A stretch of 12,311 bases of DNA, taken from contig CALVSV010000015.1 of NCBI GenBank assembly GCA_944359595.1, positions 1 to 12,311 of the forward strand. The letters are read 5' to 3'. Position 1 is the first letter of the stretch; the number at the start of each line of letters is the position of its first letter. This stretch comes from an uncultured Bacilli bacterium. Lineage in GTDB: Bacteria; Bacillota_I; Bacilli_A; RF39; UBA660. Shown here piece after piece: positions 6,870 through 12,311 of the stretch. The translations under genes were made by a program, and so were the position numbers. The notes beneath the pieces are model-generated. The model searched no databases and was not told where the DNA came from. It saw nothing but the letters and a program-made list of their open reading frames with translations.

Positions 6870-8354
6870 ATGGAAAGAAATTTTAGCGAACAAGAAATTG
6901 TTAGACGTGAAAAATTAAAAGAAATTAGTGATGTATGTAACCCATATCCAGAAAGATATGAAATTAATTATGAAATAGGGGAAGCTAAAAAGTTAGATGA
7001 TGATGTTCAAAATGTTCGTGTTGCTGGAAGAATTATTTTGATGAGAAAAATGGGTAAATTAAGTTTCCTAACGATTAGTGATATAACTGGTAAAATTCAA
7101 ATATCTATAAAATATGATACAGTCGGTGAAGAAAGATATAAATTCTTTAAAGATAGCTTTGATTTAGGTGATTTTATTGGTGTTGAAGGTACTACTTTTA
7201 CAACACATACTGGTGAAAAAACAATTAGAGCTAATTCTTTTGAATTTTTAGGTAAAGCATTAAAACCATTGCCGGATAAATTTCATGGACTTTCAGATAG
7301 TGAATTAATATATAGAAATAGATTTGTAGATATTATTATGAATGAAGAATCTAAAAATAATATATTATTGAAATATAGATTTATTAGTGAGATAAGAAAA
7401 TATTTAGAATCTAATAAATATATAGAAATAGAAACACCTGTACTTATAAATAAGCCTAGTGGAGCTATAGCTAAACCGTTTATATCACATCATAATGCAC
7501 TTGATATAGATGTATATTTAAGAATTGCTCCTGAAACTTATCTAAAACGTGCGATAATTGGTGGATTTACTAAAGTGTTTGAGTTTGCAAGATGTTTTAG
7601 AAATGAAGGAATAGATTCTACACATTTACAAGATTTTACTATGCTTGAATGTTATCATGCATATTATAATTATAAAGATAATATGAAATTTATTGAAGAA
7701 ATGTTAAAAAGTGTAATAAAAAATGTATTTGGAACACTTGAAATAACTATAGATGGAAAAAAGATAGATTTATCAAAGAAATGGGAAACTGTTTCATTTA
7801 AAGATATTATTTTAAAATATATAAATATAGATATTTCTATATATAATACAAAAGAAAAATTATTAAATATAATTAAAGAAAAAGGTATTACCTTAGAAAG
7901 TGATGCTGATATTGGTTCGTTAGGTTTTGGAAACCTAGTAGACCTTTTATATAAAAAAGTTGCTCGTCCTTATATGATTGAGCCAGTATTCTTAATTGAA
8001 CATCCAATCGAATTATCACCACTTGCTAGAGCATGTGATGATAATAAAGGTATAACTGATAGATTCCAATTAGTAATAAATGGAGCTGAAATAGTTAATG
8101 CCTATTCAGAATTAGTTGATCCTAATGAACAATTAAGAAGATTAGAGGAACAAGCCAAATTACATAGCGAAGGTGATGAAGAAGCCATGGTAATGGATAT
8201 GGATTATATCGAAGCTATGGAATATGGAATGCCACCAATATCAGGTTGGGGTATGGGTATTGATAGAGTTGTACAGGTATTAACTGGTGTACCTAATATA
8301 AAAGACAATGTTTTGTTCCCATTGTTAAGACCTACCCAAAATAAAGAAGACTAA
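6870..8354 (+). CDS. lysS: Lysyl-tRNA synthetase, class II
   Basis: A 494-aa cytoplasmic enzyme that charges tRNA-Lys with lysine using ATP. An N-terminal OB-fold anticodon-binding domain (about 48-125, opening NVRVAGRIILMRKMGKLSF) is followed by the class II catalytic core. The signature block GAIAKPFISHHNALDIDVYL (198-217) leads to RIAPETYLKR (218-227). Motif 2 is FEFARCFRNEGID (237-249), followed by FTMLECYHAYYNYKD (256-270). Motif 3 is GWGMGIDRVVQVLTG (459-473), where G-M-G-I-D-R replaces the common G-I-G-I-D-R. Length and motif order are normal. I chose ATG 6870, because GGGTG (6859-6863) is correctly spaced for it and not for the in-frame GTG at 6861. It starts one base after the RDD stop and is followed 15 nt later by the permease gene. 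A T-box would not be expected for this arrangement, and none is seen. Confidence 0.97.
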   Translation: MERNFSEQEIVRREKLKEISDVCNPYPERYEINYEIGEAKKLDDDVQNVRVAGRIILMRKMGKLSFLTISDITGKIQISIKYDTVGEERYKFFKDSFDLGDFIGVEGTTFTTHTGEKTIRANSFEFLGKALKPLPDKFHGLSDSELIYRNRFVDIIMNEESKNNILLKYRFISEIRKYLESNKYIEIETPVLINKPSGAIAKPFISHHNALDIDVYLRIAPETYLKRAIIGGFTKVFEFARCFRNEGIDSTHLQDFTMLECYHAYYNYKDNMKFIEEMLKSVIKNVFGTLEITIDGKKIDLSKKWETVSFKDIILKYINIDISIYNTKEKLLNIIKEKGITLESDADIGSLGFGNLVDLLYKKVARPYMIEPVFLIEHPIELSPLARACDDNKGITDRFQLVINGAEIVNAYSELVDPNEQLRRLEEQAKLHSEGDEEAMVMDMDYIEAMEYGMPPISGWGMGIDRVVQVLTGVPNIKDNVLFPLLRPTQNKED

Positions 8355-8369
8355 CGAGGAGATGAAGAA

Positions 8370-9926
8370 ATGAAAAACAAGATTTTATTAGCTTTAGCCA
8401 CAATAATTGTTAACATAATAGTATGGTTAGTACCAGTACCAGATTGGTTTAAAGCATTATTTACAATATGTACAGTTTTCTACACAATGAATGCTGTATT
8501 ACCAAAAGAACATGATTTATTCAAAAAGATATTTATTGCAATATTTATATTTGTAATACTTAGTTGGATAATCGCACCAGGTTCACTTTCATCAAATACA
8601 ATTAGTATAGCTGATGAAACTACAAGACTTGGTATATGGAATGTATTTAATATATTCGCATCGTCATTAAGTAGTTTTGCAATATACGGATTATTCTTAG
8701 TTGCTGTAGGAGCATTTTATGTAGTTCTTAATAAAACACAAGTATATCAAAGAATAGTTGAAAAGATTGCAAAAAAGACTAAGAAAAAACCAGTTTTATT
8801 TGTAGCTATAGTTGCATTCGTTTTTGCAGCACTATCATCTGTTACAAATTTAGGATTAATATTATTCTTATTTGTACCTTTTGTAGCATCAATAATATTT
8901 AAAATGGGATATGATAAATTCACTGCTGCAACAACTACTATAGGAGCATTATTTGTAGGTATTATAGGATCAACATTAGGATATTATGTTTCTTATGTAA
9001 TAAATGCAACATTAGGTTTAGATTTTACAACAAATATAATAGCTAAATTAGTATTATTTGTACTTTCTTTAGGATTATTAATATTCTACATTAAAGGTCA
9101 TATGTCTAAAATAAAAGCAAAAAAATCTATTGAATTAAAGACAGAAGCAGATGATATGCTTTATGAAGAAGTAGAAACAAAATCTAAAAGGAAAGCATTA
9201 CCAATGGTTATCATATTATGCTTGATATTAGTTTTAACATTAATTTCAACATTTTCATGGTCAACTGCATTTGGAATAGATTTATTTACTAATTTTCATA
9301 ATAAAGTAAGTGAATTACCTGTACTTATGGATGTATTAGGTAAACCTATGGTAATAGGATATTATACTCAATATGGAATTAATGCATTAGGTAGTTGGGA
9401 TTATATAGATATTTCAATTATATTGGTTATTGCATCATTTGTAATTGGATTAATATATAAAGTAAAATTTAAAGATATTGCTAAATCATTTGTTGAAGGA
9501 TTTAAAAAATTTGTTAAACCTGCATTCTTAATAATATTAGCTTATACATTATTTGTTCTAAATTATTATGTTCCAGTGTTTACAACAATAATTGATTACT
9601 TTGGTAATTCATTCAATATAGTAACAAGTTCTGTAGTAGCAGCACTTTCATCAGTAATCAATATCGACATGATGTATGTTGCACAAAATTCAATGGCAAT
9701 ATCAAACGCTTTAATAAATGATAGCTCAGTTGCATCTACACTTGCGCTATTATATCAAGCTATATATGGATTAGTTCAATTTATAGTTCCAACATCGTCA
9801 CTATTAATAGTATTGCTTTGCTATTTCAAAATATCTTACAAAGAATGGTTTAAATATATTTGGAAATTAGTACTACAATTATTAGTTATTATTTTAATAA
9901 CTTTAATAGTGTTAATGTTAATATAG
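8370..9926 (+). CDS. YfcC/DcuC-like multi-span permease (ion-transporter superfamily)
   Basis: A 518-aa protein with roughly 11-13 hydrophobic segments spread from residue 3 to 518. A charged cytoplasmic loop at about 243-276 splits it into two halves, as in secondary transporters of the ion-transporter superfamily. Three blocks resemble YfcC-family carriers: WIIAPGS early on (66-72, compare 'YIIPAG'), the GLFLVAVGAFYVVLNKTQ block (107-124), and the C-terminal QAIYGLVQFIVPTSSLLI (463-480, compare 'FIIPTSG...'). Each half has a small-residue stretch (AATTTIGALFVGIIGSTLG; SSVVAALSSVINI) that could form a substrate site. The substrate is unknown; YfcC and DcuC relatives are annotated for C4-dicarboxylates, amino acids or peptides. 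GAGGAG (8356-8361) precedes the ATG, and the 15-nt gap puts it in the lysS operon, which suggests, weakly, an amino-acid link. Membrane transporter is sure; the family is a moderate call from remembered patterns. Confidence 0.75.
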   Translation: MKNKILLALATIIVNIIVWLVPVPDWFKALFTICTVFYTMNAVLPKEHDLFKKIFIAIFIFVILSWIIAPGSLSSNTISIADETTRLGIWNVFNIFASSLSSFAIYGLFLVAVGAFYVVLNKTQVYQRIVEKIAKKTKKKPVLFVAIVAFVFAALSSVTNLGLILFLFVPFVASIIFKMGYDKFTAATTTIGALFVGIIGSTLGYYVSYVINATLGLDFTTNIIAKLVLFVLSLGLLIFYIKGHMSKIKAKKSIELKTEADDMLYEEVETKSKRKALPMVIILCLILVLTLISTFSWSTAFGIDLFTNFHNKVSELPVLMDVLGKPMVIGYYTQYGINALGSWDYIDISIILVIASFVIGLIYKVKFKDIAKSFVEGFKKFVKPAFLIILAYTLFVLNYYVPVFTTIIDYFGNSFNIVTSSVVAALSSVINIDMMYVAQNSMAISNALINDSSVASTLALLYQAIYGLVQFIVPTSSLLIVLLCYFKISYKEWFKYIWKLVLQLLVIILITLIVLMLI

Positions 9927-9956
9927 AATGTTTTTTAACATTCTTTTTATTTTTCT
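9925..9956 (+). terminator. Intrinsic terminator after the permease gene
   Basis: AGAATGTT (9925-9932) pairs perfectly with AACATTCT (9937-9944) around TTTT, followed by a long T-rich tail to 9956. It starts inside the stop codon and abuts the -35 box of the next gene's promoter. Confidence 0.85.
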
Positions 9957-9985
9957 TTGCATTATATAAAATATTACTGTATAAT
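9957..9985 (+). promoter_or_regulatory. Sigma-A-type promoter of the 175-aa gene
   Basis: -35 TTGCAT (9957-9962), a 17-bp spacer and a perfect -10 TATAAT (9980-9985). The predicted start near 9992 leaves a leader of about 18 nt with the Shine-Dalgarno GAGAGGTGA (9994-10002). The spacing is ideal and this is the strongest-looking promoter in the window. Confidence 0.75.
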
Positions 9986-10009
9986 ATATACACGAGAGGT
10001 GAATTTAAA

Positions 10010-10537
10010 ATGAAAGATACTACAAATTATGTAGATGTTAGAAATATATGTATGTTTAACCCGGTAAAATATAGTCAAAATGAACATAGCGTTACTGCTA
10101 CATCTGGTGGTAGAGTTGGTGTTATTTATGATGATGTATGTGTAGATATTTTAAATGGACTAGTATATAATATATATAACTTTAAAGAAAAAAATAAGGA
10201 AACAGGTTATTATGCGTATATATATAACTTGCCATTTAAAAATATAGATGAAGTTATACCATTCGATGAATTAAAAAAGGCTCTAAGATTTTATGAAACT
10301 TTAGATAAAGTAGAAATATTTAAAAAAGATAAGATTAGTAAAATACTATATAAAGACTATGGTAAAAAAATAAAATCTTTAGGTTATGAAATATATGAAA
10401 ATGATACAATATATGATTTTAATTATAATAGAAATATTAATTCAAACGATATAATATATAAATCTAAAATAAATACAAAAGAAAAATCTTCATTAAATGA
10501 TATAAAAAAATTGATTAAAACATATAAAATCTACTAA
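10010..10537 (+). CDS. Unrecognised 175-aa soluble protein
   Basis: I do not recognise this protein. It has no signal peptide or membrane segment, is rich in Tyr, Asn, Lys and Ile, and is basic towards its end. The N-terminal half looks folded and possibly conserved, with a short Cys/Pro patch (NICMFNPVKY, 12-21) and a small-residue block TATSGGRVGVIYDDVCVDIL (29-48). A helix-like stretch (DELKKALRFYETLDKVEIF) follows. The last third (DFNYNRNINSND onward) is low in complexity and may be a flexible tail. The open frame extends upstream to 9860, but that part overlaps the permease end and its terminator. ATG 10010 is preceded by AGGTGA and an excellent promoter, so I start there. It is monocistronic, with its own promoter and terminator, directly before spoIIGA. 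No function can be assigned; being a real gene is well supported. Confidence 0.82.
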   Translation: MKDTTNYVDVRNICMFNPVKYSQNEHSVTATSGGRVGVIYDDVCVDILNGLVYNIYNFKEKNKETGYYAYIYNLPFKNIDEVIPFDELKKALRFYETLDKVEIFKKDKISKILYKDYGKKIKSLGYEIYENDTIYDFNYNRNINSNDIIYKSKINTKEKSSLNDIKKLIKTYKIY

Positions 10538-10567
10538 AAAAGACAAAATAAGCTTTGTCTTTTTTTT
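10536..10567 (+). terminator. Intrinsic terminator before spoIIGA
   Basis: AGACAAA (10541-10547) pairs with TTTGTCT (10554-10560) around ATAAGC. The A-run before it (10536-10540) can pair with the T-run after it (10561-10567), so it could also terminate minus-strand transcripts. It leaves only 11 nt before the spoIIGA Shine-Dalgarno, so any separate spoIIGA promoter must overlap it or lie inside the upstream gene. Confidence 0.85.
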
Positions 10568-10590
10568 ATACTATATTTGGTGATAAAATT

Positions 10591-11370
10591 ATGAAAATAT
10601 ATTTAGACTTAATATTATTACTTAATTTTTTTATGGATTTATTGCTTTTATTTACTGTTAGTATAATTTTAAAAAGAAATGTACGTATCATAAGACTTAT
10701 ATTAGGCGCGTTATTTGGAGCAAGTAGTATATTTTTACTATTTATAAATATAAATTCAATTACTCTTTTTATATTAAAATTTATAATAAGTTTAGTAATG
10801 TTATTAATTAGTTTTGGATATAAAGATATAAAATATATGGTAAGAAATATATTGTATTTATATGTAAGTAGTATTATACTTGGCGGTTTTTTATATTATC
10901 TTAATATAGAATTTAGTTATAAGAGTGAAGGAATAGTATTTTATCATAATGGATTAAGTGTTAATTATATTGTATTAATAGTATTATCACCTATAATTTT
11001 AACATTATATATAAGACAATCACTATATTTAAAGAATACATATTCTAAATATTATAAAATAGATATATATTTAAAAAATGGGAATATATTAAAATTTAAT
11101 TCATTTTTAGATACAGGAAACAAATTATATGATCCATATATGAAAAGACCAATATTATTAATAGATGGTAAAAATATTATTTATGACAAATATATATATG
11201 TACCATATTCATCTATTAATATGCACGGATTATTAAAATGTATTGTACCCAATAAAATATATATACATGGTATTGGGTATCGAACCAACTTACTTATTGG
11301 AATAAGTAACGAAAAAATAATGTTAGATGGAGTAGATGCAATTATGCATGAAGCTATATTGGAGGGATAA
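10591..11370 (+). CDS. spoIIGA: Sporulation sigma-E processing aspartyl peptidase SpoIIGA
   Basis: A 259-aa membrane protease, shorter than the 309-aa B. subtilis protein. Five hydrophobic segments (about 5-22, 35-52, 55-75, 86-105, 122-142) form the N-terminal membrane domain. A C-terminal aspartyl-protease-like domain follows, with the catalytic motif SFLDTGNKLYDPYMKRPILL at 171-190, where Asp174 is the expected catalytic residue. Later family features are YIYVPYSSIN (201-210), LKCIVP (215-220) and LLIGIS (234-239). SpoIIGA sits in the sporulation septum and cleaves the pro-sequence of sigma-E in the mother cell after activation by SpoIIR from the forespore. ATG 10591 is chosen because GGTGA (10579-10583) is well placed and the protein then begins with the typical short MKIYLDLI lead-in to helix 1. 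The in-frame TTG at 10555 lies inside the terminator. sigE starts one base after its stop codon. Confidence 0.95.
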   Translation: MKIYLDLILLLNFFMDLLLLFTVSIILKRNVRIIRLILGALFGASSIFLLFININSITLFILKFIISLVMLLISFGYKDIKYMVRNILYLYVSSIILGGFLYYLNIEFSYKSEGIVFYHNGLSVNYIVLIVLSPIILTLYIRQSLYLKNTYSKYYKIDIYLKNGNILKFNSFLDTGNKLYDPYMKRPILLIDGKNIIYDKYIYVPYSSINMHGLLKCIVPNKIYIHGIGYRTNLLIGISNEKIMLDGVDAIMHEAILEG

Positions 11371-11371
11371 T

Positions 11372-12064
11372 ATGTTAGAAAAAATAAAAAAGTTAATAAA
11401 TAAAATATTTATTAAAAAAAATGATTTGTTTTTCTTAGGTAGTAGTGATGCACTACCACCACCACTACCTAAAGAAGAGGAATATAAATTGATTATTGAA
11501 AAAGAAAACGGTAATATTGAGGCAAAAGAAAAATTAATTGAACATAATTTAAGATTAGTAGTATTCTTAGCTAAAAAGTATGAAAACACAAAAGTAGATT
11601 TAGAAGATTTAGTAAGTATTGGTAGCATTGGACTTATAAAGGGAATAGATACTTATAAACATGATAAAAATATTAAGTTGGCAACTTATGCATCACGCTG
11701 TATAGATAATGAAATATTAATGTATTTAAGAAAAAATAAAAGAAAGAAAAGTGAAGTTAGTTTTGAAGATTCACTAAGTTACGATAGCGAGGGTAATGAA
11801 CTTCATTTAGAAGATGTATTAGGAACTGATGCTGATATTGTTACTAAACCACTTGATGAAAAGGTCAATAGACATATAGTAAGAAATGAATTAGCTAAAT
11901 TAAATGACAGAGATAAAAAGATTATGATGTTAAGATATGGATTAGGTGGTACAAAAGAAATGACACAAAAGGAAGTAGCACAATTTTTAGGAATCAGCCA
12001 ATCATATATTTCTAGAATAGAAAAAAAAGTAATTAATAGACTTAAAAATATTGTAAAAAATTAA
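11372..12064 (+). CDS. sigE: RNA polymerase sporulation sigma factor sigma-E (pro-form)
   Basis: A 230-aa sigma-70-family factor of the sigma-E/K type (B. subtilis SigE has 239). Residues 1-20 form an amphipathic basic pro-sequence (MLEKIKKLINKIFIKKNDLF). Next comes FLGSSDALPPPLPKEEE (21-37), which matches the YIGGSEALPPPL start of mature B. subtilis sigma-E. By alignment, SpoIIGA should cut near F20/F21. Region 2 spans about 58-125 (HNLRLVVFLAKKY; DLEDLVSIGSIGLIKGIDTY; ATYASRCIDNEILMYLR) and region 4 about 172-227, with the helix-turn-helix KEVAQFLGISQSYISRIEKKV. It drives early mother-cell genes in sporulation. GGAGGG (11361-11366), inside the spoIIGA end, gives ATG 11372. Upstream in-frame codons from 11336 lie inside spoIIGA and lack this site. 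Adjacency to spoIIGA and the pro-sequence separate it from sigma-K and sigma-G. No clear intrinsic terminator follows. Confidence 0.96.
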   Translation: MLEKIKKLINKIFIKKNDLFFLGSSDALPPPLPKEEEYKLIIEKENGNIEAKEKLIEHNLRLVVFLAKKYENTKVDLEDLVSIGSIGLIKGIDTYKHDKNIKLATYASRCIDNEILMYLRKNKRKKSEVSFEDSLSYDSEGNELHLEDVLGTDADIVTKPLDEKVNRHIVRNELAKLNDRDKKIMMLRYGLGGTKEMTQKEVAQFLGISQSYISRIEKKVINRLKNIVKN

Positions 12065-12112
12065 ATATAACTATTGAACTAAATGTATAAAAATGTTAAT
12101 ATTTAACTGTAA

Positions 12113-12126
12113 GGTACAGCTGTACC
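12113..12126. promoter_or_regulatory. 14-bp perfect palindrome, possible operator
   Basis: GGTACAGCTGTACC is a perfect inverted repeat in otherwise AT-rich sequence. Its core TACAGCTGTA (12115-12124) fits TACA-nn-TGTA, the box known for CopY- and BlaI/MecI-type repressors. A further CTGTA at 12107-12111 could pair with the same TACAG in RNA. It lies between sigE and the structured leader. It has no U-tail on either strand, so it is not a terminator. It may be a DNA operator or a small RNA hairpin (GGUAC-AGCU-GUACC). Confidence 0.5.
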
Positions 12127-12131
12127 AAAAA

Positions 12132-12222
12132 TTATAAAACAAGCCCTCCCGGACGCAAACATATGTTCGGGGGGAGTTGAACTTTATAAAAACCTTTACT
12201 TGTTTTATAAATAGTAAAGGAG
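12132..12222 (+). ncRNA. Structured 5' leader, candidate translational RNA switch
   Basis: TTATAAAACAAG (12132-12143) pairs perfectly with CTTGTTTTATAA (12199-12210), a 12-bp closing helix. Inside is a GC-rich hairpin: CCTCCCG (12145-12151) with CGGGGGG (12168-12174, one G-U), a 6-nt bulge GACGCA, and a capping AAC-AUAU-GUU. CCTTTACT (12193-12200) also pairs perfectly with AGTAAAGG (12213-12220), which would hide part of the Shine-Dalgarno AAAGGAG (12216-12222). The 3' strand of the closing helix is the loop of this second hairpin, so the two compete or form a pseudoknot. A third option pairs TTTATAAAA (12183-12191) with TTTTATAAA (12203-12211). I do not recognise a known riboswitch class. 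Confidence 0.55.
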
Positions 12223-12230
12223 TTTTAATA

Positions 12231-12311
12231 ATGGAAGAGAAGAAAAACAAAAAACAAACAATAATTATAGTTATCGCAGTAATAGCTGTTATCGCACTAT
12301 TAATAGGAGCA
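12231..12311 (+). CDS. Start of a gene for a membrane-anchored or exported protein (partial, 3' end outside window)
   Basis: Twenty-seven codons are visible and the frame is open to the right edge. The product starts with a basic, hydrophilic head (MEEKKNKKQ) followed by a hydrophobic run of about 18 residues of Ile, Val, Ala and Leu. That fits a signal peptide or a single N-terminal membrane anchor. No Cys (lipobox) is reached before the window ends. AAAGGAG (12216-12222) is a strong Shine-Dalgarno 8 nt before the ATG, and it lies in the 3' arm of a hairpin in the structured leader. Function cannot be inferred from this fragment. Its start is well supported by the Shine-Dalgarno and the sensible N-terminus. 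Confidence 0.75.
   Translation, partial: MEEKKNKKQTIIIVIAVIAVIALLIGA

Noticed and set aside
9860..10009. N-terminal extension of the 175-aa protein giving a 225-aa protein with a membrane segment
   Set aside because: This part overlaps the end of the permease gene, its terminator and the promoter at 9957-9985. A well-placed Shine-Dalgarno supports ATG 10010.
10555..10590. TTG start at 10555 for spoIIGA
   Set aside because: It lies within the terminator stem and has no Shine-Dalgarno, while GGTGA precedes ATG 10591.
11336..11371. Upstream start for sigE inside spoIIGA
   Set aside because: No Shine-Dalgarno precedes it. GGAGGG at 11361-11366 fits ATG 11372, which gives a normal pro-sequence.
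11323..11628. Minus-strand frame across the spoIIGA-sigE junction, and similar minus-strand frames at 1182-1385, 3378-3569, 4387-4587, 5182-5427 and 6377-6577
   Set aside because: All lie opposite well-supported genes, have no family resemblance and no ribosome binding site that I can see. They are antisense shadows.
11372..12064. Sigma-K or sigma-G instead of sigma-E
   Set aside because: The gene directly follows spoIIGA, has a basic pro-sequence absent from sigma-G, and carries the LGSSDALPPPL start of mature sigma-E.
12144..12176. GEMM-I (c-di-GMP) riboswitch, prompted by GGACGCAAAC at 12151-12160 and the GGDEF gene in the window
   Set aside because: GEMM-I needs a second conserved arm with CACGCACAGGGCAAACC-like sequence and a three-way layout. 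Only a single hairpin is present, so the similarity is a short coincidence.
1..12311. CRISPR arrays, tRNA or rRNA genes, insertion sequences, integrases or phage attachment sites
   Set aside because: I saw no regularly spaced repeats, no cloverleaf-like sequence, no transposase or recombinase motifs, and no matching end repeats.

Overview
The window is very AT-rich (I estimate about three quarters A+T by eye). All convincing genes lie on the + strand. They have Gram-positive style Shine-Dalgarno sites (AGGAG, GGTGA, GGAGG) and many U-tailed intrinsic terminators. A spoIIGA-sigE pair identifies the source as an endospore-lineage Bacillota. The strong AT bias and the style of the surface-protein tail at the left edge suggest a gut-type, AT-rich Clostridia or Bacilli lineage. 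The exact order cannot be read from this sequence alone.

Layout, left to right. (1) 1-201 is the C-terminal tail of an exported or surface protein, closed by a hairpin terminator. (2) 270-566 is a stand-alone small thioredoxin with its own extended -10 promoter and a strong terminator. (3) 684-4113 is a three-gene unit. It holds an unrecognised protein with one N-terminal membrane anchor, a 680-aa sensor (solute-binding-like outer part plus a degenerate GGDEF domain), and a YihY/BrkB-family membrane protein. The stop codons overlap the next Shine-Dalgarno, so the genes look translationally coupled. (4) 4310-6121 is typA/bipA, alone between terminators, with a good sigma-A-type promoter. (5) 6251-9926 is an operon of an RDD-family membrane protein, class II lysyl-tRNA synthetase (lysS) and a large YfcC/DcuC-like permease, ended by a terminator. 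(6) 10010-10537 is an unrecognised 175-aa soluble protein with the best promoter in the window and its own terminator. (7) 10591-12064 is spoIIGA-sigE, the mother-cell sporulation module: SpoIIGA is the membrane aspartyl protease that removes the pro-sequence of sigma-E. (8) 12065-12311 holds a 14-bp perfect palindrome, a GC-rich structured 5' leader with competing pairings around a Shine-Dalgarno, and the first 27 codons of a gene with an N-terminal membrane segment.

Most of the window is housekeeping or sporulation content. The best candidate for something undescribed is the leader at 12132-12230, which looks like a translational RNA switch and matches no riboswitch class I can recall. Next are the sensor with the altered GGDEF signature (DGNEF) and its unrecognised partner, and the compact spoIIGA-sigE locus, which lacks the usual ftsZ and sigG neighbours.
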